A stretch of 40,448 nucleotides of DNA from Corynebacterium sp. UBA2622 (GTDB taxonomy: Bacteria; Actinomycetota; Actinomycetes; Mycobacteriales; Mycobacteriaceae): the NCBI RefSeq assembly GCF_002339505.1, contig NZ_DDJO01000001.1:55221-95668 (forward strand), read 5' to 3'. Below are positions 1 through 8,018 of this stretch, piece after piece. Made by a program: the position numbers and the translations under genes. The notes beneath the pieces were generated by a model that was not told the DNA's origin, made no database searches, and was given only the letters and a program-made list of their open reading frames with translations. Each line of letters starts with the position of its first letter. Position 1 is the stretch's first letter.

Positions 1-959
1 GCGACATCGTCGCCCGCGCCACCGACGCCCTCGAGCGGGCCACCGCCGAGCGCGACGAGCTCACCGCCCGCGTCGCCGAACTGCGCGCCCTGCAGCAGCA
101 GGCCCGCGCGAAGGTCAGCGCGACCCGCCAGCAGCTCGAGCGTCTCACCGACAGCGCCCACTCCTCGGACATCGCGCGTTCCCAGGCCCAGGTGCGCATT
201 GACGAGGCCGAGGCCAAGGTCACGGAGTCCCTCGGAATCTCCATCCCCGACCTCCTCGCCGGCTACACCCCGGGCGCCGACTTCGACCGCGCCACAGAGG
301 AGCACCGCCTCGCCCGGGCGGAGAAGGACCTGCGCGCCCTGGGCAAGGTCAATCCGCTCGCCCTCGAGGAGTTCAAAGCCCTCGAGGAGCGCTACAGCTT
401 CCTGTCCACGCAGCTTGACGACGTCATCCAGGCGCGCCGGGACCTCGCCGGGGTGATCACCGAGGTCGACGCCCAGATTCTCCAGCTGTTCACCGATGCC
501 TGGCGCGATGTCGAGGCGGAGTTCCCCAACGTCTTCCAGACGCTCTTTCCGGGCGGCGAGGCGCGCCTCATCCTCACCGACCCCGGCGACCTGTTGGCGA
601 CGGGCATCGAGATCGAGGCCCGCCCGCCCGGAAAGAAGGTCAAGCGCCTTTCGCTGCTCTCGGGCGGGGAGAAGTCGCTCACCGCGCTCGCCTTCCTCGT
701 GGCCATCTTCCGGGCCCGGCCCAGCCCCTTCTACGTGCTCGACGAGGTCGAGGCGGCGCTTGACGACGTCAACCTGCGCCGCCTGATCTCCCTGCTCGAG
801 GAGCTGCGGCAGGACTCCCAGCTCCTGGTGATTACGCACCAGAAGCCGACCATGGACGTGGCAAACGTGCTCTACGGCGTGACAATGCGCGGTGACGGGG
901 TCACCCGCGTGATCTCGCAGCGGATGAATCCCGCCTCCCCTGCCGCCGCCGGGGGTTGA
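1..959 (+). CDS. smc: Chromosome segregation protein SMC, C-terminal part (5' truncated by window edge)
   Basis: The open frame is already running at base 3, so only about the last 318 residues are present. The first part is charged and heptad-like, as expected for the returning SMC coiled coil. The C-terminal head follows, with the ABC signature LLSGGEKS and the Walker B segment FYVLDEVEAALDD. SMC dimers with ScpAB organise and segregate the chromosome by ATP-driven DNA loop handling. The head is complete up to the stop; the hinge and Walker A half lie upstream of the window. ftsY follows on the same strand, a common actinobacterial order. Identification is secure from the signature motifs. 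Confidence 0.96.
   Translation, partial: DIVARATDALERATAERDELTARVAELRALQQQARAKVSATRQQLERLTDSAHSSDIARSQAQVRIDEAEAKVTESLGISIPDLLAGYTPGADFDRATEEHRLARAEKDLRALGKVNPLALEEFKALEERYSFLSTQLDDVIQARRDLAGVITEVDAQILQLFTDAWRDVEAEFPNVFQTLFPGGEARLILTDPGDLLATGIEIEARPPGKKVKRLSLLSGGEKSLTALAFLVAIFRARPSPFYVLDEVEAALDDVNLRRLISLLEELRQDSQLLVITHQKPTMDVANVLYGVTMRGDGVTRVISQRMNPASPAAAGG
757..768 (+). repeat. 12-mer CGCTTGACGACG, copy in smc
   Basis: Exact copy, read as Ala-Leu-Asp-Asp with a CTT leucine codon in the Walker B region. A one-mismatch copy lies at 412-423 in the same gene. Confidence 0.6.
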
Positions 960-1033
960 CACCGGCCGCCGCGTTTACGGCGCGGTGAGGGTGCCGTGAT
1001 CGTCCGTGATCGCGCCGTGTCCGGGGTTGCTGG

Positions 1034-1039
1034 CACTAT
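1034..1039 (+). promoter_or_regulatory. Putative -10 element of ftsY (CACTAT)
   Basis: CACTAT ends 7 bases before the ATG at 1047 and no ribosome binding site is visible, suggesting a leaderless mRNA. An in-frame ATG at 1038 overlaps the hexamer, so 1047 is the preferred start. Confidence 0.4.
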
Positions 1040-1046
1040 GGACACC

Positions 1047-2732
1047 ATGACTAACACGACCCTTTTGTGGATCATCATCGCGGCCGTGGTGGTGGTGCTC
1101 GTTCTGGTGGGCATCATCGTCGCGGGCAACCGCCGGAAACAGTCGAAGACCGTCTCCTTCGACGCACCCGAGGAGCCGAAGGAGCTGACCCAGCAGGACA
1201 GGTCCGGCAACTACCAGGCCAAGGGCGGGTTCAACTTCGCCCCCGTTGAGGCTCAGCCGGACCTCGTACCGCGCGAATCTTCCCGCCGGGCCTCCGCGGA
1301 GACCCCCGGGGAGACTCCCGGCGGCGGGAGTACCGCGGTGCCGTCGCACGGCTACGAAGCGGAAACCGGGCCGGGCCGGGTACCGCGGGTTCCCGCCGAG
1401 CCGGTGGCGGAGCCGCCCGCCGAGCCCGCTGACGAGACCGCCGGGGGGACCAGGGGGGCCGTCGCCCCGGATGACCCTGAGTTCGAGAAGCCGGTCGATC
1501 ACTCCGGCTCGTCCCCGGCTGGCACGCCAGCGGGAACCGGGCATGTGGACGAGCCCGCGTACGTCATCGGTGACGGGGAACCCGCCGCCGATAACCCGGA
1601 GCGCGTGAGCGGGGACGTCGACAAGCAGGGCGGGGACGATCTGGGTGAACTCATCGAGCAGCACGAAGCGGTCGAGGAGGAGGCCGAGGAAGCGGCGGAG
1701 GCCGCCGCTGTGACCGCCGAGGCGGTTGAGGAGGCCCGCAGCGGGGACGCTATCGTGTCCGAGGATGCGATTGTCACCGAGCCCGCGGCTGCCGAGCCCA
1801 TAGATGATATCGAACCCGCGGCGGGGCGCATCGGGAAGCTGCGCGGGCGCCTCTCGCGCTCCCAGAACGCGATCGGCCAGGGCCTGCTCGGGATCCTCAC
1901 TGCGGGTGACCTCGACGAGGACGCGTGGGAGGAGATCGAGGACACCCTCATCATGGCGGACCTGGGTGCCTCGCTCACCCTGCGCATCACCGATAGCCTG
2001 CGCGAGAAGATCGCCGAGCGCGGTGTTTCCAGCGAGGCCGAGGCGCGGGCGATGCTCCGCGAGACCCTCGTCGAGGCCGGCCGGCCCGGGATGGACCGCT
2101 CCCTGAAGGCCATGCCCAACGAAGGCAAGCCCGCCGTGATTCTCGTTGTCGGTGTGAACGGCACGGGCAAGACGACAACCACCGGCAAGCTCGCCCGTGT
2201 GCTCGTGTCCATGGGGCACTCCGTGGTGCTGGGCGCCGCCGACACCTTCCGCGCGGCCGCCGCGGACCAGCTGGAAACGTGGGGCCGCCGCGTGGGGGCA
2301 ACCACCGTGCGCGGGAAGGAGGGTGCCGACCCCGCGGCCGTCGCGTTCGACGCCGTCGCCACCGGGGTGGACCAGGGCGCGGACGTGGTCCTGGTGGACA
2401 CGGCGGGAAGGCTTCACACCGCGACCGGTCTGATGGACCAGCTGGGCAAGGTCAAGCGCGTCGTGGAAAAGAAGACCCGCGTGGACGAGGTCCTCCTCGT
2501 GCTCGACGCGACGGTGGGTCAGAACGGAATCACCCAGGCGCGGGTGTTCCGCGATGTCGTCGACATCACCGGTGTCGTGCTGACCAAGCTCGACGGCACC
2601 GCGAAGGGGGGCATCGTCTTCCAGGTGCAGGAGGAGCTGGGCGTGCCCGTCAAGCTCGTCGGCCTGGGGGAGGGTGCCGATGACCTCGCCCCCTTCGAGG
2701 TGGAGAGCTTCGTCGACGCCCTGCTCGGGTAA
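1047..2732 (+). CDS. ftsY: Signal recognition particle receptor FtsY
   Basis: SRP receptor GTPase, 561 residues from the ATG at 1047 (an ATG at 1038 would add three). Residues about 5-25 form a membrane segment (TLLWIIIAAVVVVLVLVG), so the protein is probably anchored rather than peripheral as in E. coli. A long acidic, Ala/Glu/Pro-rich linker runs to about residue 250. The NG domain follows: G1 GVNGTGKTTTTGKL near residue 369, DTFRAAAADQLE, DTAGRLHT and TKLDGTAKGG. It pairs with Ffh (encoded at 4938) to deliver ribosome-nascent-chain complexes to the Sec translocon. It lies downstream of smc and is closed by a clear terminator. Confidence 0.96.
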   Translation: MTNTTLLWIIIAAVVVVLVLVGIIVAGNRRKQSKTVSFDAPEEPKELTQQDRSGNYQAKGGFNFAPVEAQPDLVPRESSRRASAETPGETPGGGSTAVPSHGYEAETGPGRVPRVPAEPVAEPPAEPADETAGGTRGAVAPDDPEFEKPVDHSGSSPAGTPAGTGHVDEPAYVIGDGEPAADNPERVSGDVDKQGGDDLGELIEQHEAVEEEAEEAAEAAAVTAEAVEEARSGDAIVSEDAIVTEPAAAEPIDDIEPAAGRIGKLRGRLSRSQNAIGQGLLGILTAGDLDEDAWEEIEDTLIMADLGASLTLRITDSLREKIAERGVSSEAEARAMLRETLVEAGRPGMDRSLKAMPNEGKPAVILVVGVNGTGKTTTTGKLARVLVSMGHSVVLGAADTFRAAAADQLETWGRRVGATTVRGKEGADPAAVAFDAVATGVDQGADVVLVDTAGRLHTATGLMDQLGKVKRVVEKKTRVDEVLLVLDATVGQNGITQARVFRDVVDITGVVLTKLDGTAKGGIVFQVQEELGVPVKLVGLGEGADDLAPFEVESFVDALLG

Positions 2733-2752
2733 CACCGCTAACCCCCGTATGT

Positions 2753-2783
2753 AAACCCGCCTCCCGCACGGGGGGCGGGTTTT
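2753..2783 (+). terminator. Rho-independent terminator after ftsY
   Basis: AAACCCGCC pairs with GGCGGGTTT across a short loop and is followed by a TTTT run. It lies 20 bases past the ftsY stop. Confidence 0.8.
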
Positions 2784-2823
2784 GTGATGTGCCTCTCACT
2801 TTCCGCCGTCCTGTTCCCGGGCT

Positions 2824-2844
2824 TATACCTGTCGTTCTACAGTT
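2824..2844 (+). promoter_or_regulatory. amt promoter with AmtR-like operator
   Basis: A -10-like TATACC at 2824-2829 runs into CTGTCGTTCTACAGTT at 2829-2844. The reverse complement of the C. glutamicum AmtR box as I remember it is CTATCGTTCTATAGAT, which matches at 13 of 16 positions. The overlap with the promoter fits repression by the nitrogen regulator AmtR. The AmtR identity is inference from memory of the motif and from the gene controlled. Confidence 0.5.
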
Positions 2845-2898
2845 TGAATGTCAGAATTCAATCGATTGATAGTTAGTTATCGGAGAAGAGGTGGGACG

Positions 2899-4446
2899 GT
2901 GACACCTGACCAAATAACGGCGGCGTCGGGAAACGCGAGCTGGATGCTCGTCTCGGCCGCGCTGGTTTTGTTGATGACACCCGCCCTGGCGCTGTTCTAC
3001 GGGGGAATCTCCTCGCGCCGGAGCGTGCTCAACATGATGATGATGTCCTTCACGGCCCTCGGTGCCATCGCGGTCGTCTACGTGCTGTGGGGCTGGTCAA
3101 TGTCCTACGGCACGCAGTCGCTCGGTGGAATCGTGGCCAACCCCTTCGAAATGTTCGGCCTGCGCGGTGCGGTCACGGACGCCGACGGCAATTACGTGGA
3201 GGGGGCCAACGGCTACGCAAACGTGATCGACATCGGCTTCCAACTCACGTTCGCGGCAATCTCAGCCGCAATCATCTCGGGTGCGATCGCCAGCCGCGTG
3301 AAGATCGGTTCCTGGGTGCTCTTCGCCACTCTGTGGTCCACCTTCGTCTACTTCCCCCTCGCCCACATGGTGTGGGGCGGCGGCATCCTGGGCCACACAA
3401 CCCGCTCCATCTCCGCGTGGATGTTCGGCACCCAGGACGGTGAGGCGCGCATCGCACCCATCGACTTCGCGGGCGGCACAGTCGTCCACATCTCGGCGGG
3501 CACCGCGGCACTTGTCCTGGCCCTCGTGGTGGGGAAGCGAACCGGCTTCCCGCGCTCCAACTCGAGGCCGCACAATCTGCCGATGGTCATGCTGGGTGCG
3601 GCCCTGCTGTGGTTCGGCTGGTTCGGATTCAACGGTGGCTCCGCCTTCGCCGCCGACGGGCTGGCGGGGCTCGCGTGGCTCAACACCACCGTCGCCGCGG
3701 CCGCCGCGATGCTCGGCTGGCTGCTCATCGAAAAGCTTCGCGACGGCTACGCCACGTCCCTCGGAGCGTCCTCCGGCGTCGTCGCCGGCCTGGTCGCCAT
3801 CACCCCCGCGGCCGGTGACATCTCGCCGCTGTCCTCTATTCCGCTGGGCTTCATCGGCGGTGTCCTGGCCTGCTACGGTGTCGGGCTGAAGTACCGCTTC
3901 GGTTACGACGACTCCCTCGACGTGGTCGGCGTGCACCTCGTCGCCGGTATCTGGGGCACGATCGGGCTGGCCTTCTTCGCCACCGGCAAGGGCATCCTGA
4001 CCGGCGGCGGGGTGGACGGCTGGCGGCTGATCGTCGTCCAGACGGCCATCGCACTCACCGCGATCGTCTTCGCCGGCATCATCACCCTGCTCATCGCCCT
4101 CGCCATCAAATACACCATCGGGTGGCGCATCAGCAGGGAGCAGGAGTTCGACGGCATCGACTACTCCATCCACCGGGAGACCGGCTACGACGTCGGCGGT
4201 CCCGGAATGCGCCCTGGCGGCATGCCCGCCGGCAACCGCTCCGCCGCCGAGCTCGGGCTCAACGACGCCCGCGAGCCGCACGACGAATCCCTCCACCCGG
4301 AGAACCTCGCGCACGCGGGTGCCCCGGAGCGTGGCTCTCGCCCGGCACCGCACCCGGCCGGCGATACACTGGCCGGGGAATCCGGCCCCGACCCGCGCCT
4401 CGCCCCCAGTGCGGCGCACCCCGCCCCGGCCGAGCCGGAAGCCTAG
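2899..4446 (+). CDS. amt: Ammonium transporter (Amt family)
   Basis: Ammonium channel of the Amt/Mep/Rh family, 515 residues from the GTG at 2899. This start has AGAGG seven bases upstream and gives the family's usual N terminus (ASWMLVSAALVLLM); an upstream ATG at 2848 is in frame but adds 17 unlike residues. About eleven hydrophobic segments fill residues 15-405, with family motifs LFYGGISSRRSVLNM and the DVVGVHLVAGIWGT histidine region. After the cytoplasmic GIDYSIHRETGYD segment, which interacts with PII in this family, there is a further tail of about 85 residues rich in Pro, Gly and Ala. glnK follows 12 bases downstream, the classic amt-PII pair. In C. glutamicum the gene at this locus is amtB. 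Confidence 0.95.
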   Translation: MTPDQITAASGNASWMLVSAALVLLMTPALALFYGGISSRRSVLNMMMMSFTALGAIAVVYVLWGWSMSYGTQSLGGIVANPFEMFGLRGAVTDADGNYVEGANGYANVIDIGFQLTFAAISAAIISGAIASRVKIGSWVLFATLWSTFVYFPLAHMVWGGGILGHTTRSISAWMFGTQDGEARIAPIDFAGGTVVHISAGTAALVLALVVGKRTGFPRSNSRPHNLPMVMLGAALLWFGWFGFNGGSAFAADGLAGLAWLNTTVAAAAAMLGWLLIEKLRDGYATSLGASSGVVAGLVAITPAAGDISPLSSIPLGFIGGVLACYGVGLKYRFGYDDSLDVVGVHLVAGIWGTIGLAFFATGKGILTGGGVDGWRLIVVQTAIALTAIVFAGIITLLIALAIKYTIGWRISREQEFDGIDYSIHRETGYDVGGPGMRPGGMPAGNRSAAELGLNDAREPHDESLHPENLAHAGAPERGSRPAPHPAGDTLAGESGPDPRLAPSAAHPAPAEPEA

Positions 4447-4458
4447 AAAGGAATCGAC

Positions 4459-4797
4459 GTGAAACTCATCACCGCAGTGGTCAAGCCTTTCACCCTCAGC
4501 GACGTGCTCGACGCCCTCGAGGCTGAGGGGGTCCGCGGCATCACGGTCACCGAAGCCCAGGGTTCCGGGCGCCAGCCCGCGAGCGTTGAGTACTACCGGG
4601 GCGCGCAGTACTCCTCCGAGTTCGTGGCCCGGGCCAAGATCGAGGTCCTCGTCTCCGACGACCAGGAGCAGCGCGCCGTGGATGCCATCGTCCGCGCCGC
4701 CTACACCGGTGAGGTCGGGGACGGCAAGGTCTGGGTCAGCGACGTCAGCCGCGTCGTGCGTGTGCGCACGGGGGAGACGGACGACGACGCGATCTGA
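4459..4797 (+). CDS. glnK: Nitrogen regulatory protein PII (GlnK)
   Basis: PII signal protein of 112 residues, the normal family length, with GTG start and AAAGGA just upstream. PII trimers bind ATP/ADP and 2-oxoglutarate and close Amt channels when nitrogen is plentiful; in corynebacteria modified GlnK also relieves AmtR repression. The ATP-site motif TGEVGDGKVWV and the C-terminal RVRTGE are present. The T-loop reads GSGRQ...YYRGAQY, keeping Tyr51, the modification site, while Phe36 of many PII proteins is Ser here. The uridylyl/adenylyltransferase gene glnD that follows glnK in C. glutamicum is not present; ffh comes next. Confidence 0.96.
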   Translation: MKLITAVVKPFTLSDVLDALEAEGVRGITVTEAQGSGRQPASVEYYRGAQYSSEFVARAKIEVLVSDDQEQRAVDAIVRAAYTGEVGDGKVWVSDVSRVVRVRTGETDDDAI

Positions 4798-4858
4798 CCC
4801 CCTCCCCGCTCCGCCGAGAGGGGAACGGGTGAATGTGCTGGGCCGGAGCCCCACACGC

Positions 4859-4864
4859 TAGGCT
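4859..4864 (+). promoter_or_regulatory. Putative -10 element of ffh (TAGGCT)
   Basis: TAGGCT in the glnK-ffh gap would give a leader of roughly 65 bases that carries the AAGGGAG ribosome binding site of ffh. No good -35 is apparent. Confidence 0.4.
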
Positions 4865-4937
4865 GTAGCACGTTGAATCCGCGCCGGCGGCTCTCCCGCC
4901 GGCGCTGACCCGATACTGCAACAAGGGAGTGCCCACC

Positions 4938-6554
4938 GTGTTCGAGTCTCTGTCCGACCGCCTACAAACAGCCTTGGGGGGCCTGCGCGGCAAGGGCAAG
5001 CTCACCGAGGCGGACATCAACGCCACGGCGCGCGAGATCCGCATCGCTCTCCTCGAGGCGGACGTCTCCCTCCCGGTGGTGCGCGCCTTCATCAAGCGGG
5101 TGAAGGAGCGCGCGCTCGGCGCGGACGTCTCCGAGGCGCTCAACCCCGCCCAGCAGGTCGTCAAGATCGTCGACGAGGAACTGACCAACATCCTCGGTGG
5201 TGAAACCCGCCGCCTCAACATGGCCAAGACACCGCCGACGGTGATCATGCTCGCCGGTCTGCAGGGCGCAGGTAAGACGACCCTGGCTGGAAAGCTCGCC
5301 AACCACCTCGCCAAGCAGGGCCATACCCCAATGCTCGTGGCCTGCGACCTGCAGCGCCCCGGCGCCGTGCAGCAGCTGCAGATCGTCGGTGAGCGCGCGG
5401 GCGTTCCCACCTTCGCGCCCGACCCCGGCACCTCCATGGACTCCTACGCCCACGAGATGGGCACTTCGCACGGCGACCCTGTCGCTGTGGCGCAGGAGGG
5501 TGTCGAATACGCCCGGCAGAACAAGAACGACGTGGTCATCATCGACACCGCGGGTCGCCTCGGCATTGACGAGACGCTGATGACCCAGGCGCGCAACATC
5601 CGCGACGCGGTCCACCCGGACGAGGTCCTCTTCGTCATCGACGCGATGATCGGCCAGGACGCGGTGTCCACCGCCCAGGCCTTCGCCGATGGCGTGGACT
5701 TCACTGGCGTCGTGCTGACCAAGCTCGACGGCGACGCTCGCGGTGGTGCCGCCTTGTCCATCCGCGAGGTCACCGGCAAGCCGATCCTCTTTGCCTCCAC
5801 GGGTGAGAAGCTCGACGACTTCGACGTCTTCCACCCCGACCGCATGTCCAGCCGCATCCTCGGCATGGGCGACCTGCTCTCGCTGATCGAGCAGGCGGAG
5901 ACACTTTTCGACGAGCGCGAGGCCGAGGAGGCAGCGTCCCGGCTCGGCTCCGGCGAGCTGACCCTCGAGGACTTCCTCAACCAGCTGCTCATGGTCCGCC
6001 GCATGGGGCCGATCGGCAACCTGCTGAAGATGATGCCGGGCGGCAAGGCCATGAATGAGATGGCTGACATGGTCAACGAAAAGCAGCTCGACCGCATCCA
6101 GGCCATCATCCGCGGCATGACCCCGGCGGAGCGCGAGGACCCGACCATCCTCAACGCCTCCCGGCGCAAGCGCATCGCCAAGGGCTCGGGTGTCTCCGTC
6201 TCCGAGGTCAACCAGCTGGTCGAGCGCTTCTTCGAGGCGAAGAAGATGATGGGCCAGATGGCCAGCCAGTTCGGCCTTCCGGGAATGCCGGGCATGGGCG
6301 GGCGCTCCGCGACGAAGAAGAAACCCAAGGGGCGCAAGACCAAGAGCGGAAAGCGCAAGCCGGCGAAGCGTCGCACCGGTGGGGCGCCGCAGATGCCCGG
6401 GGGGATGCCCGGGATGCCCGGGATGGGAGGAATGCCCGACATGGGTGAGCTACAGAAACTGCAGGAGCAGATGCCTCCCGGGATGGAGGGCATCGACCTG
6501 AACAACCTGGACTTCAGCCAGGCGATGAAGAACATGGGGAAGAAGCGCAAGTAG
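4938..6554 (+). CDS. ffh: Signal recognition particle protein Ffh (SRP54)
   Basis: SRP GTPase that binds signal peptides and 4.5S RNA and hands ribosomes to FtsY. It has 538 residues from the GTG at 4938, chosen because AAGGGAG lies eight bases upstream and the product then begins FESLSDRLQTAL, as usual; a GTG nine bases earlier overlaps that site. The N domain is followed by the G domain with GLQGAGKTTLAGKLA near residue 108, DLQRPGAVQQLQ, DTAGRLGID and TKLDGDARGG. The methionine-rich M domain starts near residue 320. The C terminus is long, with a Lys/Arg block (about 455-485) and repeated MPGMPGM units before the end. Confidence 0.97.
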   Translation: MFESLSDRLQTALGGLRGKGKLTEADINATAREIRIALLEADVSLPVVRAFIKRVKERALGADVSEALNPAQQVVKIVDEELTNILGGETRRLNMAKTPPTVIMLAGLQGAGKTTLAGKLANHLAKQGHTPMLVACDLQRPGAVQQLQIVGERAGVPTFAPDPGTSMDSYAHEMGTSHGDPVAVAQEGVEYARQNKNDVVIIDTAGRLGIDETLMTQARNIRDAVHPDEVLFVIDAMIGQDAVSTAQAFADGVDFTGVVLTKLDGDARGGAALSIREVTGKPILFASTGEKLDDFDVFHPDRMSSRILGMGDLLSLIEQAETLFDEREAEEAASRLGSGELTLEDFLNQLLMVRRMGPIGNLLKMMPGGKAMNEMADMVNEKQLDRIQAIIRGMTPAEREDPTILNASRRKRIAKGSGVSVSEVNQLVERFFEAKKMMGQMASQFGLPGMPGMGGRSATKKKPKGRKTKSGKRKPAKRRTGGAPQMPGGMPGMPGMGGMPDMGELQKLQEQMPPGMEGIDLNNLDFSQAMKNMGKKRK

Positions 6555-6592
6555 GCAACTGGCGGGGCCCGTTGCGCGAACCCGCTTCTTCC
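6538..6592 (+). terminator. Hairpin at the ffh 3' end, possible terminator
   Basis: GGAAGAAGCG at 6538-6547, inside the last ffh codons, pairs perfectly with CGCTTCTTCC at 6583-6592; inside it GCAAC can pair with GTTGC. There is no proper T run, so it may end transcription weakly or protect the mRNA 3' end. Confidence 0.4.
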
Positions 6593-6664
6593 GCCGCGCC
6601 GGGTGAGAGGAGCGCGTTCGTGTGCGGAGGGGGACGGCGGGGCGTCGTAAAGCTGGGCCCGGTT

Positions 6665-6692
6665 TTGAACGGACCCTGCCGCCGGGTAAAGT
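6665..6692 (+). promoter_or_regulatory. rpsP promoter (TTGAAC-16-TAAAGT)
   Basis: A -35 TTGAAC (6665-6670) and -10 TAAAGT (6687-6692) are separated by 16 bases. This is the main feature of the 336-base gap between ffh and rpsP. The resulting leader of about 190 bases has no open frame that I would call a gene. Confidence 0.6.
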
Positions 6693-6890
6693 GGTCGAGG
6701 TTGTGCGCCCCCCCCGGGCGTAGACCACACGAGCATTCTGCGTCAGCGCCGTGCCCGTCTGAACCGGACCCTCTACGAGGGACGGTGAGGTCGGCCGGCC
6801 CGTCACGCGCAGGTTAAAGAACAAGGGTTGAACCGGCCCGCCGAACCGCGGCGGGTGTCTGCACTGCCCGGTGACTGAAAAGGAATTTTC

Positions 6891-7403
6891 ATGGCTGTCA
6901 AGATCAAGCTCCAGCGCCTCGGCAAGATCCGCAACGCGCAGTACCGCGTCGTCGTCGCCGATGCCCGCACCCGCCGCGACGGCAAGGTGATCGAGAACAT
7001 CGGCATCTACCACCCGAAGGAAGAGCCCTCCCTCATCCGCATCGACTCCGAGCGGGCGCAGTACTGGCTCGGCGTTGGCGCCCAGCCGACCGAGCCCGTC
7101 CTCGCCCTGCTGAAGATCACGGGCGACTGGCAGAAGCACAAGGGGCTCGAGGGCGCCGAGGGCACCCTGAAGGTCGCCGAGGAGAAGCCGTCCAAGCTCG
7201 AGCTGTTCAACAAGGCTCTCGAGGAGGCCAACAACGGCCCGACCGCCGAGGCCATCACCGAGAAGCGCCGGAAGGCGAAGGAAGAGGCCGAGGCGAAGGC
7301 TGCCGCCGAGGCTGAGGCCGCCGCTGCCGCAGAGGCCGCCGCCGCTGAGGCCCCCGCCGTGGACGAGTCCGCAGAGACCGCCGAGGCAACCGAGGAGAAC
7401 TAG
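6891..7403 (+). CDS. rpsP: 30S ribosomal protein S16
   Basis: Small-subunit protein bS16, starting MAVKIKLQRLGK with AAAAGGAA just upstream of the ATG. The first 80 or so residues match the usual domain (NAQYRVVVADARTRRDGKVIENIGIYHP). At 170 residues it is about twice the E. coli length; the extra part is a Lys/Glu then Ala/Glu-rich tail from about residue 115, typical of actinobacterial S16. It heads the conserved rpsP-rimM-trmD block, but here a strong terminator separates it from rimM. Confidence 0.97.
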   Translation: MAVKIKLQRLGKIRNAQYRVVVADARTRRDGKVIENIGIYHPKEEPSLIRIDSERAQYWLGVGAQPTEPVLALLKITGDWQKHKGLEGAEGTLKVAEEKPSKLELFNKALEEANNGPTAEAITEKRRKAKEEAEAKAAAEAEAAAAAEAAAAEAPAVDESAETAEATEEN

Positions 7404-7422
7404 GCTCCGCCACCTCCTGCAC

Positions 7423-7472
7423 CGGCTCGGGCGACGTCGCACATCACAGCGGCGCCGCCCGGGCCGTTTTTT
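7423..7472 (+). terminator. Rho-independent terminator after rpsP
   Basis: CGGCTCGGGCG (7423-7433) pairs with CGCCCGGGCCG (7456-7466) over 11 positions with one G-U pair, followed directly by TTTTTT. Confidence 0.85.
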
Positions 7473-7503
7473 GTGCTCCGGAACCGTGGTACACCGCCCC
7501 TGC

Positions 7504-7509
7504 TAGGGT
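7504..7509 (+). promoter_or_regulatory. -10 element of rimM (TAGGGT), leaderless type
   Basis: TAGGGT ends eight bases before the rimM ATG and no Shine-Dalgarno sequence fits between, predicting transcription from the start codon. Confidence 0.6.
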
Positions 7510-7517
7510 GTACGCCC

Positions 7518-8018
7518 ATGGAACTATTGATCGGCAGGGTCGTGAAGTCCCACGGCATCAAGGGTGAGGTTGCGGTGGAGGTGCTCACCGACGAGCCCGG
7601 GCTGCGATTCGCGGTCGGGGAGGTCCTGCACGGCAGACAGGCGGGCCGTGAGCGGGAGCTCACGATCACTTCGGTGCGCCCGCACCAGAAGAGGCTGCTG
7701 GTCACCTTCGAGGAGATCCCGGACCGCACCCAGGCTGACAGCCTGCGGGGGATGAAGTTCTTCGCCGAGCCCCTGGAGCGCGACGAGGATTCCGGAGAGT
7801 ACTACGACCACGAGCTCATCGGCCTGCGCGTCATCCTCGACGGTTCCGAGGTGGGTGAGGTCACCGGGATCATGGACACGCCGAACCGGAAGATCCTCGA
7901 GATCGCCTACGAGGGCCGCGAGGTACTCGTGCCCTTCGTCATGGAGTTCGTACCCGAGGTGGATCTCCCCGGCGGCACCCTGACCATCACCCCGCCCGAG
8001 GGGCTCCTGGATGTCTGA
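7518..8018 (+). CDS. rimM: 16S rRNA processing protein RimM
   Basis: Assembly factor that binds uS19 during maturation of the 30S head. It has 166 residues from the ATG at 7518, fixed by the -10 element just upstream. The N-terminal RimM domain opens with ELLIGRVVKSHGIKGEV, and the PRC-barrel half includes YYDHELIGLRV and VLVPFVMEFVPEVDL. The last codons overlap the trmD start by eight bases, so the two are almost certainly translated from one mRNA. Confidence 0.96.
   Translation: MELLIGRVVKSHGIKGEVAVEVLTDEPGLRFAVGEVLHGRQAGRERELTITSVRPHQKRLLVTFEEIPDRTQADSLRGMKFFAEPLERDEDSGEYYDHELIGLRVILDGSEVGEVTGIMDTPNRKILEIAYEGREVLVPFVMEFVPEVDLPGGTLTITPPEGLLDV

Noticed and set aside
960..1033. Terminator between smc and ftsY
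   Set aside because: Only a 5-base CGCCG/CGGCG stem with no T run.
975..2735. Long minus-strand open frame opposite ftsY
   Set aside because: Antisense shadow of a clear FtsY; composition is artefactual.
2860..2883. Second AmtR-like site near the amt start
   Set aside because: GATAGTTAGTTATC only loosely resembles the box and lacks the expected spacing.
3262..4854. Long minus-strand open frame opposite amt and glnK
   Set aside because: Antisense to two motif-complete genes, crossing their boundary.
6572..6817. Small open frame between ffh and rpsP
   Set aside because: No ribosome binding site, overlaps the ffh 3' hairpin and the rpsP promoter, and has no recognisable sequence.
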